Positions 10,201 through 22,941 of a DNA stretch of 64,000 nt are shown one piece after another. The position numbers and the translations under genes are program-made. Every line of letters begins with the position of its first letter. The first letter of the stretch is position 1. This DNA comes from Adiantum capillus-veneris (taxonomy: Eukaryota > Streptophyta > Polypodiopsida > Polypodiales > Pteridaceae): NCBI GenBank assembly GCA_014529385.2, contig CM043946.1, positions 36,645,558 to 36,709,557 on the forward strand, read 5' to 3'. The notes beneath the pieces are model-generated. The model did not search any database. It was not told the DNA's origin and was given only the letters and a program-made list of their open reading frames with translations.

Positions 10201-12130
10201 TTTGACCATTTTCTTCTCGAATTGCCAAAAAGCTAGTTTTAGACACCCCTAAATGAAAATGGTTTAGGGTGGCCTTAAGCAACGTTTTTTCAAAGACTTG
10301 AACAAAAGGGTTGCCGAAGAGTAATGAAAATTTATTATGGCTTGAAGTGCCTGAGTATGTGAAAACAAGCCTAGGTTTTCCACGAGGCAAAAGGTGACAT
10401 AATAAGAACATTGGAAACTTAGGATTGACCATGTGGCCTAAACTTTGGCAAGTGAAGTGGTGGCCAAGTTTTGTGGCACAGTGTGGACTTGGTCCTATAT
10501 GTGTTGACCACTTGGCTAAATCTAGGACCATAAGGCTAAACCTTTGGCACCTTAGTATGGGACATAATCTAGAACTGCTATAGTAAATTAGTAGTATAGT
10601 TAATATGTTAATATTTGTATTATATTTAAGTATATGCTAAATATAATTTATGTTCAAAATTTCACTAATGAAGAATGTTCCCATTTAGCACTCCAGATGC
10701 GGGGTCTTAGGGCAATGCCACAATGGGGTGACAAGGCAGCGCTTCCACGTGAGGTTTGGGGGTAGCGCTCTTGATGGGGATGTGGAATATAGCGCTCTCG
10801 ATGGAGGGGCTTGGGGGGTTGATTTTGGGATATTGTTCCGGGCGGGGTCCTGGGGAAGCGCCCCAGGCGAGGTCCGGGGCAGCGTCCAAATATATATATT
10901 TTTTAAGTGAATTCATAGTATAGAGTTACGCATGTTTTGCATATTTTCAACCATGATTTCTTTAATTTTGGCTGTGTGAATTGGTTAATGTTTTATATTG
11001 CTTTTGTTTTTTTTAATCCTATGATAAAACATGGACTTGTAGCATACGTGGCATTCTAATAAACCCTATCAAGATTAGGCACAGAGAGAGCGCACGAGCA
11101 ACGCACACAGAGAAAGCAGGTGAGCAGCAAACACACAGAAAGCGCACACGGATCGCACACAGTTGGAGTATACGCGCACGTAGAGGAGCAAGCCCGGCAT
11201 CGTACACAACACACAGGTGGAGCGCACAGGATTGAAAGTTCGCGCACAAGATAAAGAAACAGCAGCGTACGCAACGCTTTCCAGAAGGGCAGGATCGGGC
11301 ATAGCTTCGTCTCAGGAGACATTGCACACCTCATGAATAGAGAAAAAACAGGTATTTCTCTCTCTCTCACTCTCTGTCTTTCTCCATATAGAGAAGATGG
11401 TTCTCTGTAACTCTTCTTGCACACACACTCTCTCGTCAAAAGACAGAGATACATAGTTTAAAAATATCCCCGCACACATACACATATTCCTACACATCTC
11501 CTTCTTCTCTTCCACATACATAACCATAGTGAAATCTATTATCTTGTTGTCTCTCTCTTGAAAATACATGCACATATTCCCACACATCGTCTTCCTCACT
11601 TCCACATACATAAACACAATGAAATCTGTTATCTTTCTCTCTCTCCTCTCTCTAGAAAACATGTATTTCTCTCTCTCTCTCTCTATCTATCTATCTCTGT
11701 ATCTTGCTATCTCTCTCTCTTGAAAATACATGCTCATGTATGTGTGCGTCTGTGTTATCTATGTGTATGTATGTATATTTGTGTTATTTCATTGTAATAC
11801 TCATACATAATGTAGATACACAATTACACTTAATTACGATATGCACACATAGTATATATACATACATAAATATCACAAATAACTAACACATTGTAATACT
11901 AGTAAACTTGAATGGAAGACTTACTTGCATGATCTGTTAAAGTCGATTCTTGTAGCGAGTTCTGGATGTATGCTGAGCTAATTTTCCTCTAATCCATTTG
12001 TAGATATGATTGTAACTTCTGTTTCTCAAAAATAGTAGTGTTGTTTAGTGATACACCTAATGGACATAAATGGTTGAAACTAGGACATGTAGACCAAAAA
12101 TACGTGTATTTCTTTGGATGAATATATACA
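10200..12130. other. Gene-free stretch with G-rich block and microsatellites
   Basis: No supported coding region. About 10690-10890 is GC- and G-rich (TTCCGGGCGGGGTCCTGG, repeated 'agcgctct.gatgg.g') and unlike its AT-rich surroundings. It may be a fragment of another insertion. About 11070-11250 is rich in 'gcacacag' repeats. About 11356-11740 is CT/CA-rich with runs of 'ctctct' and 'tatctatc'. The open frames in this part are low-complexity artefacts. Confidence 0.5.
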
Positions 12131-12139
12131 CTTTTTGGT

Positions 12140-15100
12140 GACCCTTACCACAAGTGGTGGACCTTGAGACCAGTGGACTATAAGGACCTCCAAAGAATAC
12201 CTTGTACACTCAATCCTTCTTGGTATCTAGGTTGGACAAGTGGTGGACCTTGTTCAAATTCTCTAACCACTCTCTCTAACATGGTGACATAATTTAGGTG
12301 TGATAAATTCATATCTATGCAAACTAATATCAGTTTAGGCTTGTTAATTTGAATTTGTTTGAATTTATGTACAATATAATGATTTGAGGTTTGCATATTT
12401 GAATTTAGGTGGTATAATGATATCTTTTTGTGGTAAACTTGAATTTAAAATCAATTTCGCGTGGAATATTTTAAATTTAAGTGGTAAAATTTAAATTTTT
12501 ATAAAAAAGTTTGAATTTTAAAATTTGGACGGGATATTTTGAAATTTAGGCAGGATATTTAAAATTTGGGAGGGATATTTTAAATTTAGGCAATCAGATT
12601 TTGAATTTTAAATTTAGACGGGAAGGTTTTGGATTTATAGCGAGATCTCTCTTACATAAGAGAGTATAGCTTGGACAAGTGGTGGACCTTAAAGCTACAG
12701 CATCCATGCTACTACACATGATAGGTAGGGAATCTAGTTGAATATTGTATGTATAATATATATGTAATAGATCTAGCTTGGACAAGTGGTGGACCTTGGA
12801 GCAAAACCCCATGTAAAACATATCATGCACATTCCAAGTGGTGAGAAAAAATATCATTTAAGATATAGCCTTATAGGTTGGACAAGTGGTGGACCTTAAC
12901 ACCAAGATATTCTTAATGTAATGACATAGAGTGGAAAACTAGTGAATCTTGAGACCAAACCATGCTACTAGCGATAATAGCTTGGACAAGTGGTGGACCT
13001 TGAAAGTAATCCCCCCATCTACGAAATATCGTGGGTTTAAGGTATTTTGATGGAGCCTAGCATCTTGGAGACATGGTGCAGCTTGCTTCTCTTCATGTTT
13101 CAATGGAGCCTATCTTGGACAAATGGTGGAGCATCTTTCTCTCCATGTTTCAATGGAGCCTAGCTTGGACAAGTGGTGGACCTTTGCTTCTCTCTATGAT
13201 TCAAGTGGTGGACCTTGGAACCAAACCCCCATGTAAAACCTATCATGGTCACTCCAAGTGGTGAGAAAGAATAACCTTTAAGATATAGCCTTTTAGGTTG
13301 GACAAGTGGTGGACAATAACACCCAAATATTCTTAATATAATGACATAGAGTGAAAAAGTGGTGAATCTTGAGACAAAACCACTCATGCTACTAGATATA
13401 ATAGCTTGGACAAGTGGTGGACCTTGAACGTAAACCCCCCATGTTTCAATAGACTTAGCTTCGACAAATGGTGGAGCATCGTTCTCTCCATGTTTCAATG
13501 GAGCCTAACATGGACAAGCGGTGAACTATGTTTCAATAGAGTTAGCTTGGACAAGTGGTGGACCTTGAAACCAAACCCCCATGTAAAACGTATCATGGTC
13601 ACTCCAAGTGGTGAGAAAGAATAACCTTAATGATATATCCTTATAGGTTGGACAAGTGGCGGACCTTAACACCCAGATATTCTTAATATAATTGCATAGA
13701 GTGGAAAAGTGGTGAATCTTGAGACCAAACCACTCAGGCTACTACCAATAATAGCTTGGACAAGAGTTGGACCTTGAATGTAAACCCCTCATCTACTACA
13801 TATCGTGGGTTTAATGTTTTTCGATGGAGCCTAGCATCTTGGAGACATGGTGCAGCTTGCTTCTCGTAATGTTTCAATGGAGCCTCTCTTGGACAAATGG
13901 TGGAGCATCCTTCTCTCCATGTTTTAATGGACCCTAGCTTGGACAAGTGGTGGACCTTTGCTTCTCTCTCTATTTCAATAGAGTTAGCTTGGACAAGTGG
14001 TGGACCTTGGAACCAAATCCCCATGTAAAACCTATCATGGTCACTCCAAGTGGTAAGAGAGAATAACCTTTAAGATATAGACTTATAGGTTGGACAAGTG
14101 GTGGACCTTAACACCCACATATTCTTAATATAATTACATAGAGTGGAAACGTGGTGAATCTTGAGACAAAACCACTAATGCTACTAGCTATAATAGCTTT
14201 GACAAGTGGTGGTACTTGAATGTAAACCCCCCATGTACAAAATATCGTGGGTTTAAGGTATTTCGATGAAACCTAGCATCTTGGAGACATGGTGCAGCTT
14301 GCTTCTCTTCATGTTTCAATGGAGTCTATCTTGGACAAATAGTGGAGCATCCTTCTCTCCATGTTTCAATGGACCCTAGCTTGGACATGTGGTGGACCTT
14401 TGCTGATCTCTATGATTCAATAGAGTTAGCTTGGACAAGTGGTGGACCTTGGAACCAAACCCCCATGTAAAACCTATCATGGTCACTCCAAGTGGTGAGA
14501 AAGAATAAACTTTAAGATATAGCCTTATAGGTTGGACAAGTGGTGGACCTTAATACGCAAATATTATTAATATAATGACATAGAGTGAAAAAGTGGTGAA
14601 TCTTGAGATAAAACCACTCATGCTACTAGCGATAATAGCTTGGACAAGTGGTGGACCTTGAACGTAAACCCCCCATGTTTCAATAGACTTAGCTTCAACA
14701 AATGGTGGAGCATCGTTCTCTCCATGTTTCAATGGAGCCTAGCTTGGACAAGTGGTCGACCTTTGTTTCTCTCTATGTTTTAATAGAGTTAGCTTGGACA
14801 AGTGGAGGAACTTGGAACCAAACCCCCATGTAAAACCTATCATGGTCACTCCAAGTGGGAAGAAAGAATAACCTTTAAGATGTAGCCTTACAGGTTGGAC
14901 AAGTGGTGGCCCTTAACACCCACATATTCTTAATTAAAGTGGTGAATCTTGAGACCAAACCACTCAGGCTACTAGCAATGATAGCTTAGACAAGTGGTGG
15001 ACCTTGAATGTAAACAACTCATCTACAAAATATCGTGGGTTTAATGTATTTCGATGGAGCGTAGCATCTTGGAGACATGGTGCAGCTTGCTTCTCGTAAT

Positions 15101-18100
15101 GTTTCAATGGAGCCTATCTTGGACAAATGGTGGAGCATCCTTCTCTCCATGTTTCAATGGACCCTAGATTGCACAAGTGGTGGACCTTTGTTTCTCTCTA
15201 TGTTTCAATAGAGTCAGCTTGGACAAGTGGTGGACCTTGGAACCAAACCCCCATGTAAAACCTATCATGGTCACTCCAAGTGGTAAGAAAGAATAACCTT
15301 TAAGATGTGGCCTTATAGGTTGGACAAGTGGTGGACCTTAGCACCCACATATTCTTAATAAAAGTGGTGAATCTTGAGACCAAACCACTCAGGCTACTAG
15401 CAATAATAGCTTGGACAAGTGGTGGACCTTGAATGTAAACCCCTCATCTACGCAATATCGTGGGTTTAATGTATGTCGATGGAGCCTAGCATGTTGGAGA
15501 CATGGTGCAGCTTGCTTCTCGTCATGTTTCAATGGAGCCTATCTTGAATAAATGGTGGACCATCCTTCTCTGGATGTTTCAATGGAGCCTAGCTTGGACA
15601 AGTGGTGGACCTTTGTTTCTCTCTATGTTTCAATAGAGTTAGCTTGGACAAGTGGTGGACCTTGGAACCAAACTCCCATGTAAAACCTATCATGGTCACT
15701 CCAAGTGGTAAGAAAGAATAACCTTTAAGATGTAGCCTTATAGGTTGGACAAGTGGTGGACCTTAACACCCACATATTCTTAATATAATGATATAGAGTG
15801 GAAAAGTGGTGAATCTTGAGACCAAACCACTCAGGCTACTACCAATAATAGGTTGGACAAGTGATGGACCTTGAATGTAAACCCCTCATCTACGACATAC
15901 CATGAGTTTAATGTTTTTCGATAGAGCCTAGCATCTTGGAGACATGGTGCAGCTTGCTTCTCGTCATGTTTCAATGGAGCCTATCTTGGACAAACGGTGG
16001 AGAATCCATCTCTCCATGTTTCAATGGAGCTTAGCTTGGACAAGTTGTGGACCTTTGCTTCTCTCTCTGTTTCAATAGAGTTAGCTTGGACAAGTGGTGG
16101 AGCTTGGAACCAAACCCCCATGTAAAACCTATCATTGGTACTCCAAGTGGTAAGAAAAAATAACCTTTAAGATATAGACTTATAGGTTGGACAAGTGGTG
16201 GACCTTAACACCCACATACTCTTAATATAATGACATAGAGTGAAAAAGTGGTGAATCTTGAGACAAAGCCACTCATACTACTAGCGATAATAGCTTGGAC
16301 AAGTATCGGCCCTTGAATGTAAAGCCCCCATGCACAAAATATCCTGGGTTTAAGGTATTTCGATGAAGCCTAGCATCTTGGAGACATGGTGCAGCTTGCT
16401 TCTCTTCATTTTTTCATGGAGCCTATCTTGGACAAATGGTGGAGCATCCTTCTCTCCATGTTTCAATGGACCCTAGCTTGGACAAGTGGTAGACCTTTGC
16501 TTCTCTATATGATTCAATAGAGTTTGCTTGGAGAGGTGGTGGACCTTGGAACTCAAACCCCCATGTAAAACCTATCATGGTCACTCCAAGTGGTGAGAAA
16601 GAATAACCTTTAAAATATAGCCTTATAGGTTAGACAAGTGGTGGACCTTAACACCCAAATATTCTTAATATAATGACATAGAGTGGAAAAGTGGTGAATC
16701 TTGAGACAAAACCACTCATGCTACTAGCGATAATAGCTTGGACAAGTGGTGGAACTTGAACGTAAACCCCCCATGTTTCAATAGACTTAGCTTCGACAAA
16801 TGGTGGAGCATCGTTCTCTCCATCTTTCAATGGAGCCTAGCTTGGACAAGGAGTGGACCTTTGTTTCTCTCTAGGTTTCAATAGAGTTAGCTTGGACAAG
16901 TGGTGGACCTTGGAACCAAACCCCCATGTAAAACCTATCATGTTCACTCCAAGTGGTGAGAAAGAATAACCTTAATGATATATCCTTATAGGTTGGACAA
17001 GTGGTGGACCTTAACACCCAGATATTCTTAATATAATTGCATAGAGTGGAAAAGTGGTGAATCTTGAGAGAAAACTACTCATGCTACTAGCGATAATAGG
17101 TTAGACAAGTGGTGGACCTTGAATGTAAACCCCCCATCTACGAAATATCGTGGGTTTAAGGTATTTAGATGGAGCCTAGCATCTTGGAGACATGGTGCAC
17201 CTTTCTTCTCTTCATGTTTCAATGGAGCCTATCTTGGACAAATGTTGGAGCATCCTTCTCTCCATGTTTCAATGGACCCTAGCTTGCACAAGTGGTGGAC
17301 CTTTGCTTCTCTCTATGTTTCAATAGAGTTAGCTTGGACAAGTGGTGGACCTTGGAACCAAACCCCAATGTAAAACCTATCATGGTCACTCCAAGTCGTG
17401 AGAAAGAATTACCTTTAAGATATAGCCTTATAGATTGGACAAGTGGTGGACCTTAACACCCAGATATCCTTAATATAATGACATAGAGTGATAAAGTGGT
17501 GAATCTTGAGACAAACCACTCATGCTACTAGCGCTAATAGCTTGGACAAGTGGTGGACCTTGAACGTAAACCCCCCATGTTTCAATAGAGTTAGCTTCGA
17601 GAAATGATGGAGCATCCTTCTCTCCATGTTTCAATGGAGCCTAGCTTAGACAAGTGGTGGACCTTTTCTTCTCTCTATAATTCAATAGAGTTAGCTTGGA
17701 GAAGTGGTGGAACTTGAAACCAAACCCCCATGTAAAACCTATCATGGTCACTCTAAGTGGTAAGAAAGAATAACCTTTAAGATGTAGCCTTATAGGTTGT
17801 ACAAGTGCTGGACCTTAACACCCACATATTCTTCATATAATGACATAGAGTGGAAAAGTGGTGAATCTTGAGACCAAACCACTCAGGCTACTACTAATAA
17901 TAGCTTGGACAAGTGTTGGACCTTGAATGTAAACTCCTCATCTACGACATATCATGGGTTTAATGTTTTTCGATGGAGCCTAGCATCTTGGAGACATGGT
18001 GCATCTTGCTTCTCGTCATGTTTGAATGGAGCCTATCTTGGAAAAATGGTGGAGCATCCTTCTCGCCATGTTTCAATGGAGCCTAGCTTGGACAAGTTGT

Positions 18101-19655
18101 GGACCTTTGCTTCTCTCTCTGTTTCAATAGAGTTAGCTTGGACAAGTGGTGGAGCTTGGAACCAAACCCCCATATAAAACCTATCATGGTCACTCAAAGT
18201 GGTAAGAAAGAATAACCTTTAAGATATAGACTTATAGGTTGGACAAGTGGTGGACCTTAACACCCAAATATTCTTAATATAATGACATAGAGTGGAAAAG
18301 TGGTGAATCTTGAGACAAAACCACTCATTCTACTAGCGATAATAGCCTGAACAAGTGGTGGCCCTTGAATGTAAACCCCCCATGTACAAAATATCATGGA
18401 TTTAAGGTATTTTGATGAAGCATAGAATCTTGGAGACATGGTGTGTCTTGCTTCTCTTCATGTTTCGATGGATCCTATCTTCCACCAATGGGGGATCATC
18501 CTTCTTTAAATGTCTCAATGGAGCCTAGCTTGGACAAGTGGTGGACCTTTGCTTCTCTCTATGTTTCCATAGAGTTAGCTTGGACAAGTGGTGGACCTTG
18601 GAACCAAACACCCATGTAAAACATATCATGGTCATTCCAAGTGGTGAGAAATAATACCCTTTAAGATCTAGCCTTATAGGTTGGACAAGTGGTGGACTTT
18701 AAAACCTAGATCTTCTTAATATAACGACATAGAGTGGAAAAGTGGTGAATCTTGAGACCAAACCACTCATGATACTAAGGATAATAGGTTGGACAAGTGG
18801 TGGACCTTGAATGTATACCCCCCATGTATGAAATATCATGGGTTTAAGGTATTTAAATGGAGCCTAGCATCTTGGAGACATGGTGCAGCTTGCTTCTCTT
18901 CATGTTTCAATGGAGCCTATCTTGGACAAATGGTGGAGCATCCTTCTCTCCATGTTTCAATGGAGCCTAGCTTGGACAAGTGGTGGACCTTTGCTCCTCT
19001 CTCTGTTTCAATAGAGTTAGCTTTGACAAGTGGTGGAGCTTGGAACCAAACCCCCATATAAAACCTATCATGGTCACTCAAAGTGGTAAGAAAGAATAAC
19101 CTTTAAGATATAGACTTATAGGTTGGACAAGTGGTGGACCTTAACACCCACATATTCTTAATATAATGACATAGAGTGAAAAAGTGGTGAATCTTGAGAC
19201 AAAACCACTCATTCTACTAGCGATAATAGCTTGAACAAGTGGTGGCCCTTGAATGTAAACCCCCCATGTACAAAATATCATGGGTTTAAGGTATTTTGAT
19301 GAAGCATAGAATCTTGGAGACATGGTGCACCTTGCTTCTCTTCATGTTTCGATGGAGCCTATCTTCCACCAATGGGGGATCATCCTTCTTTAAATGTCTC
19401 AATGGAGCCTAGCTTGGACAAGTGGTGGACCTTTGCTTCTCTCTATGTTTCCATAGAGTTAGCTTGGACAAGTGGTGGACCTTGGAACCAAACCCCCATG
19501 TAAAACATATCATGGTCATTCCAAGTGGTGAGAAATAATACCCTTTAAGATCTATCCTTATAGGTTGGACAAGTGGTGGACTTTAAAACCTAGATCTTCT
19601 TAATATAACGACATAGAGTGGGAAAGTGGTGAATCTTGAGACCAAACCACTCATG
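12140..19655 (+). repeat. Satellite array, 360/440-bp units, plus orientation
   Basis: From about 12960 the array is built of units bounded by 'ccccatgtaaaacctatcatggtcactccaagtgg' (for example near 13231, 14022, 14465, 15252 and 15678). Two unit sizes alternate: a long form of about 425-445 bp and a short form of about 345-365 bp. The short form lacks the 'cttggagacatggtgcagcttgcttctc' segment. Near the right end two blocks, 17905-18788 and 18789-19655, correspond at an offset of 884 bp, suggesting a higher-order repeat. Every unit carries several copies of GGACAAGTGGTGGACC. Repeated 60-90-residue open frames (MDKWWTLNV...) arise from the satellite and are not genes. The array is cut at 19660 by a gypsy insertion and resumes at 30927. 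Confidence 0.9.
12410..12640. repeat. AT-rich degenerate short tandem repeats
   Basis: Repeated blocks of 'tttaaatttaggc.ggatattttaaatt', about 25-30 bp each. This looks like slippage-grown low-complexity DNA and no gene is present. Confidence 0.7.
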
Positions 19656-19659
19656 CTAC
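19656..19659. repeat. Target-site duplication of nested gypsy, left (CTAC)
   Basis: CTAC precedes the TG of the 5' LTR. CTAC also follows the CA of the 3' LTR at 30927-30930. Joining the flanks recreates the satellite phrase 'catgctactaaggataatagg'. Confidence 0.75.
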
Positions 19660-21484
19660 TGATAGCCATTTTTTGGCTTTCCATAGTGGCCATAGTAAGC
19701 TACCTCACCCTATCGATTCACCCAAACGCTATGGCTATCCCTACCATTTCATTGTACATAGGCGTGTGTGAGTTAGGGGGCTTTTCCCATATCTTCTTAA
19801 AAACCCTCAGCTAGCTAGTCACTCGGCTAGTTGAGCCAAAATAATAAAAAATAATAAAAAATAAAAGTATATTATGGCCTCTTTGTGTGTAAATATTTCA
19901 TTGTATATATGGCCTAAATATAGGGATTTTTTATAATTATTTTGATATTTTATTTAAATATTTCTACTTAGGTGTGTGTTTTATTAAACCTATGTACACC
20001 TTCTTTCATCCTCTTACACCATAATTATATTTTTTGCCAATATGTACATATTCTAACCTCATATTTTTCTTTTATACAAATCACTCCCACATTTTCACCT
20101 TCACCCTCGTGAAAACAAAAAATTGATTTCTACTCATTGGTTACTTTTATTATATTATTTACTTGCATACCTTTTCCTCTTTCATCCAAAATAATTCAAG
20201 GAGGGACCATATCATATGATTCCAATATCTTTCCATATCCATAGCTCCTCCATATTTTTATTATTATTTTTACTCATTATTCTAACACCATGTGCTCGTT
20301 GAGCTAAAGTCCATGAATAGTCCATACACTAGTCCCACCATGTATATATTTCTTATTTCACCAATAATCCTCCTCCATGCATGGGTCAAGGGCAACTTGA
20401 ATGCTTTGTATTATAATATGACAAAGGAGGTGCTCACTCTTGGATGCATTGTACAAATTCAACAAAGGAGGGGGCCACTAAAAGACTTTTGCAGGCATAA
20501 AAAACAGGCTTTTTGGTGAGAATTTTGGCACCTATTTCCACTCCGAATTTGGAGCAGTGGTTAAAAGAAAAAATGTAGTCCACACTCTGAATAATCACCT
20601 CAATGTTTTTCATGATTTTTGGAGCTACCAGCGGTGAGCTATGATTTTTTGAGTGGACCCCAGTCTGCCCACTTTTCTCACAAGTAGCCCTTAGTCTTCT
20701 CTTACCCTTCCACACACCTACTCACTCTTACAAATCCCTCCCTCTCCTTCCCTCACTCAAACCTGCAATTTCCATGGCTTCTCCCACCCTCTTCACCATT
20801 ACCCTTCTCTCTCATCCCTATAGTTCTTTTATGAACCTCTACATACATACACCCTCTCCATGTCTCTCTCTATTGCTTCTATGTTACAATTTCATTTACC
20901 TCTCCTAAAATATCTAAAATTCAGCATCTTAACCATGATAACTTCTGCAAATTGAGGATTTTTCATCAACAAATCCTCTTTTCATCGTGGTGGTCAACCG
21001 TGGCGGCGGCGTAAAGAAGCGAAGAAGAAGAAGAAGACCAGCGGTCATTTTTTCCACAATCTACACAAGGGTGAGTTCAAGCTTCTTCAAAGCTTCACCA
21101 TCTCAATGATTCTCTTTTAATTCACCCCTCTTCCTTCATCAAATCAACTCACTCTACCCATTGTAAATGTAACATTAACTTTCTAGTGATTACTAACGAC
21201 TAACATACTAACACAAAATAGCATTGACCTAACCATAAAAGACACCTCACCGCAAGACATGTATAGTAACTCTCTCTCTCTCTCTCTCTCCCTCTCTCTC
21301 TCCTTTTCCTTAAAACTCTACTTTCACCTTATTCACCATCAATAATGCTCTCTTTTGAGCCCACACCCATGACTCAAGCAGACAAAGAAGGCCCGCAATG
21401 TTTTGATATTCAAAAAAAATCATAATCCTGATTTGTTAGCTTGTAAATTAGGATTTCCAATAATCTTTATGAGGGGTCTCCAAC

Positions 21485-21494
21485 CTATAAATAG
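21485..21494 (+). promoter_or_regulatory. LTR TATA box
   Basis: CTATAAATAG followed by GCCCCTCTCC, a strong plant TATA context about 840 bp before the LTR end. Transcription should start about 25-35 bp downstream. The same box is in the 3' LTR at 30078-30087. Confidence 0.75.
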
Positions 21495-21695
21495 GCCCCT
21501 CTCCTTCTTGTAAAACAACCTCCAACATATCACATAGCACCCCAACACTCTATGCGTGAGGAGAGACTTAGGTGTAGCAACCACTTGTGAGCTTCACTCT
21601 TGGTGTGAGAGAAGCCTTCAAGCTACACATTGCAAGTGAGAGAGCGTGAGTTCCACAAATCTCAAAACCTCTATTGTACATGCTCCTTCATCATC

Positions 21696-21701
21696 AATAA
21701 A
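21696..21701 (+). terminator. LTR polyadenylation signal
   Basis: AATAAA about 210 bp after the TATA box, at the place where the R region should end. The copy that would act on the genomic RNA is in the 3' LTR at 30289-30294. Confidence 0.6.
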
Positions 21702-22327
21702 TTGAGGTTTGGTGCGTCAAAGGCGTGATTCGACGTTTAAATCTTCGTCCCTCCATTTGTGCAATACGGTTTGGTGAATTCAAGGTGACTTGTGTATTTT
21801 GAGTTTTATCGGTTGATCTTGATTTTAGAAAGTGTTTTAGTGTGTTTTTCATTGCCAGTTTTGTGTCCATTGTAAGAGGGTATTGTGGTGAGAGGTCTCC
21901 CACACCCTAAGACAGTGTGTGTGTGTTTTGGCAATGATTAGCAATCACTAAGCATTGAATGAGTTTTGTACAAGTTCTACCATAGCATCATAACGAACCA
22001 TCTCCATTTGCAAGTCACAAATAAGGTATTACGCAAGATCCTTCCCTCTCTCTCTTCCCTTTGCTCTAGCTCTCTCTGGTCCATTTCATGTGTGTCTTGG
22101 TGTGAGGTTGCTTGTGTGTGTTGTGTGGTGCATCTTCTTGGTTGTGCCAAAATCTCTCTTGCGTCCTAGTTCGCATACCATAACTAGGTGGTGCCCCTAT
22201 CTTGTTTGGGTTTGGCTGTTGGTTGTTGTGTTGTGCTTGTGGTTGCCCCAGCCCCAATTGAGCAGCACGGGAGCCTTGAGGGGTGTTAAGAGGTCGCCTC
22301 TCTTGTTGCCCGCCCCGGACCGCCTCA

Positions 22328-22345
22328 ATTTTGGTGCCCCCACGG
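22328..22345 (+). other. Probable primer-binding site of nested gypsy
   Basis: ATTTTGGTGCCCCCACGG directly follows the 5' LTR. It resembles the TTTGGCGCC... primer sites of Tat/Athila elements, but the priming tRNA is not identified. The leader from here to 22941 has no convincing gene. Confidence 0.45.
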
Positions 22346-22941
22346 AGGAAAGGCTTGTGTATCTTTTTGTGTAGGTTCAACCTTTAGCATAGTCAAGTAG
22401 GTTGCATGAATCACGAGAATTTGTATGATCCTTTCATTCCCATTGCAGGGCAAAAGGTACACATAATTGTTAGTACTAAGTTGCAATTTCAGCGAGTAAT
22501 TCGTAGGATTTGAGGTCCTCTTAGGTTGGCCGAGATAAACGCTTCAGTAAACCCTTTTATTTTGCCTCTGATTAGGTACGACCTTAGTTTGGACGTCTAT
22601 ATTTTTGTTTTGTTTTGAGTATTAGGTCATGCATAGACCATGGATAATGGCCCAGGAATAGAGGTTTTTCCCTTCCATTTCACTCCACACATTAGAATAA
22701 ACATTGCAATTAGTAGAAAAATCCATTTTCAACAACGTATGGTGTTCATGTTTGGTTCCCAAAGAGTAGGAGAAATTCTCGCGTCACCAAACCCTGTCAT
22801 CCTACCTCTCATTGATTATCATAGGTCATTTGATGTGAATATTTTTATTTTGTTGTAGAATAGATTGCAATTTAGAGAATATTATTGTGTAGATCTTTTA
22901 AAGAAAGAAAAAACAAAACGCGTCACTTTGAAATCGATTCA

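Larger units (their letters stand above)
19660..22327 (+). repeat. 5' LTR of nested gypsy (2668 bp)
   Basis: Starts TGATAGCC and ends CCGCCTCA, with TG...CA termini. It matches 28249-30926 almost base for base. It contains a CT microsatellite (about 21271-21302), a TATA box at 21485 and a polyadenylation signal at 21696. Short open frames inside are not conserved genes. Confidence 0.92.

Noticed and set aside
10079-10531. Minus-strand 150-residue open frame
   Set aside because: It overlaps degenerate motif repeats, shows no recognisable domain and has no clear splice or promoter context.
12960-19600. Repeated open frames of 60-112 residues (MDKWWTLNV..., MSPRFYASS...)
   Set aside because: They come from the satellite unit in both directions, vary with each copy and have no domain or codon conservation.
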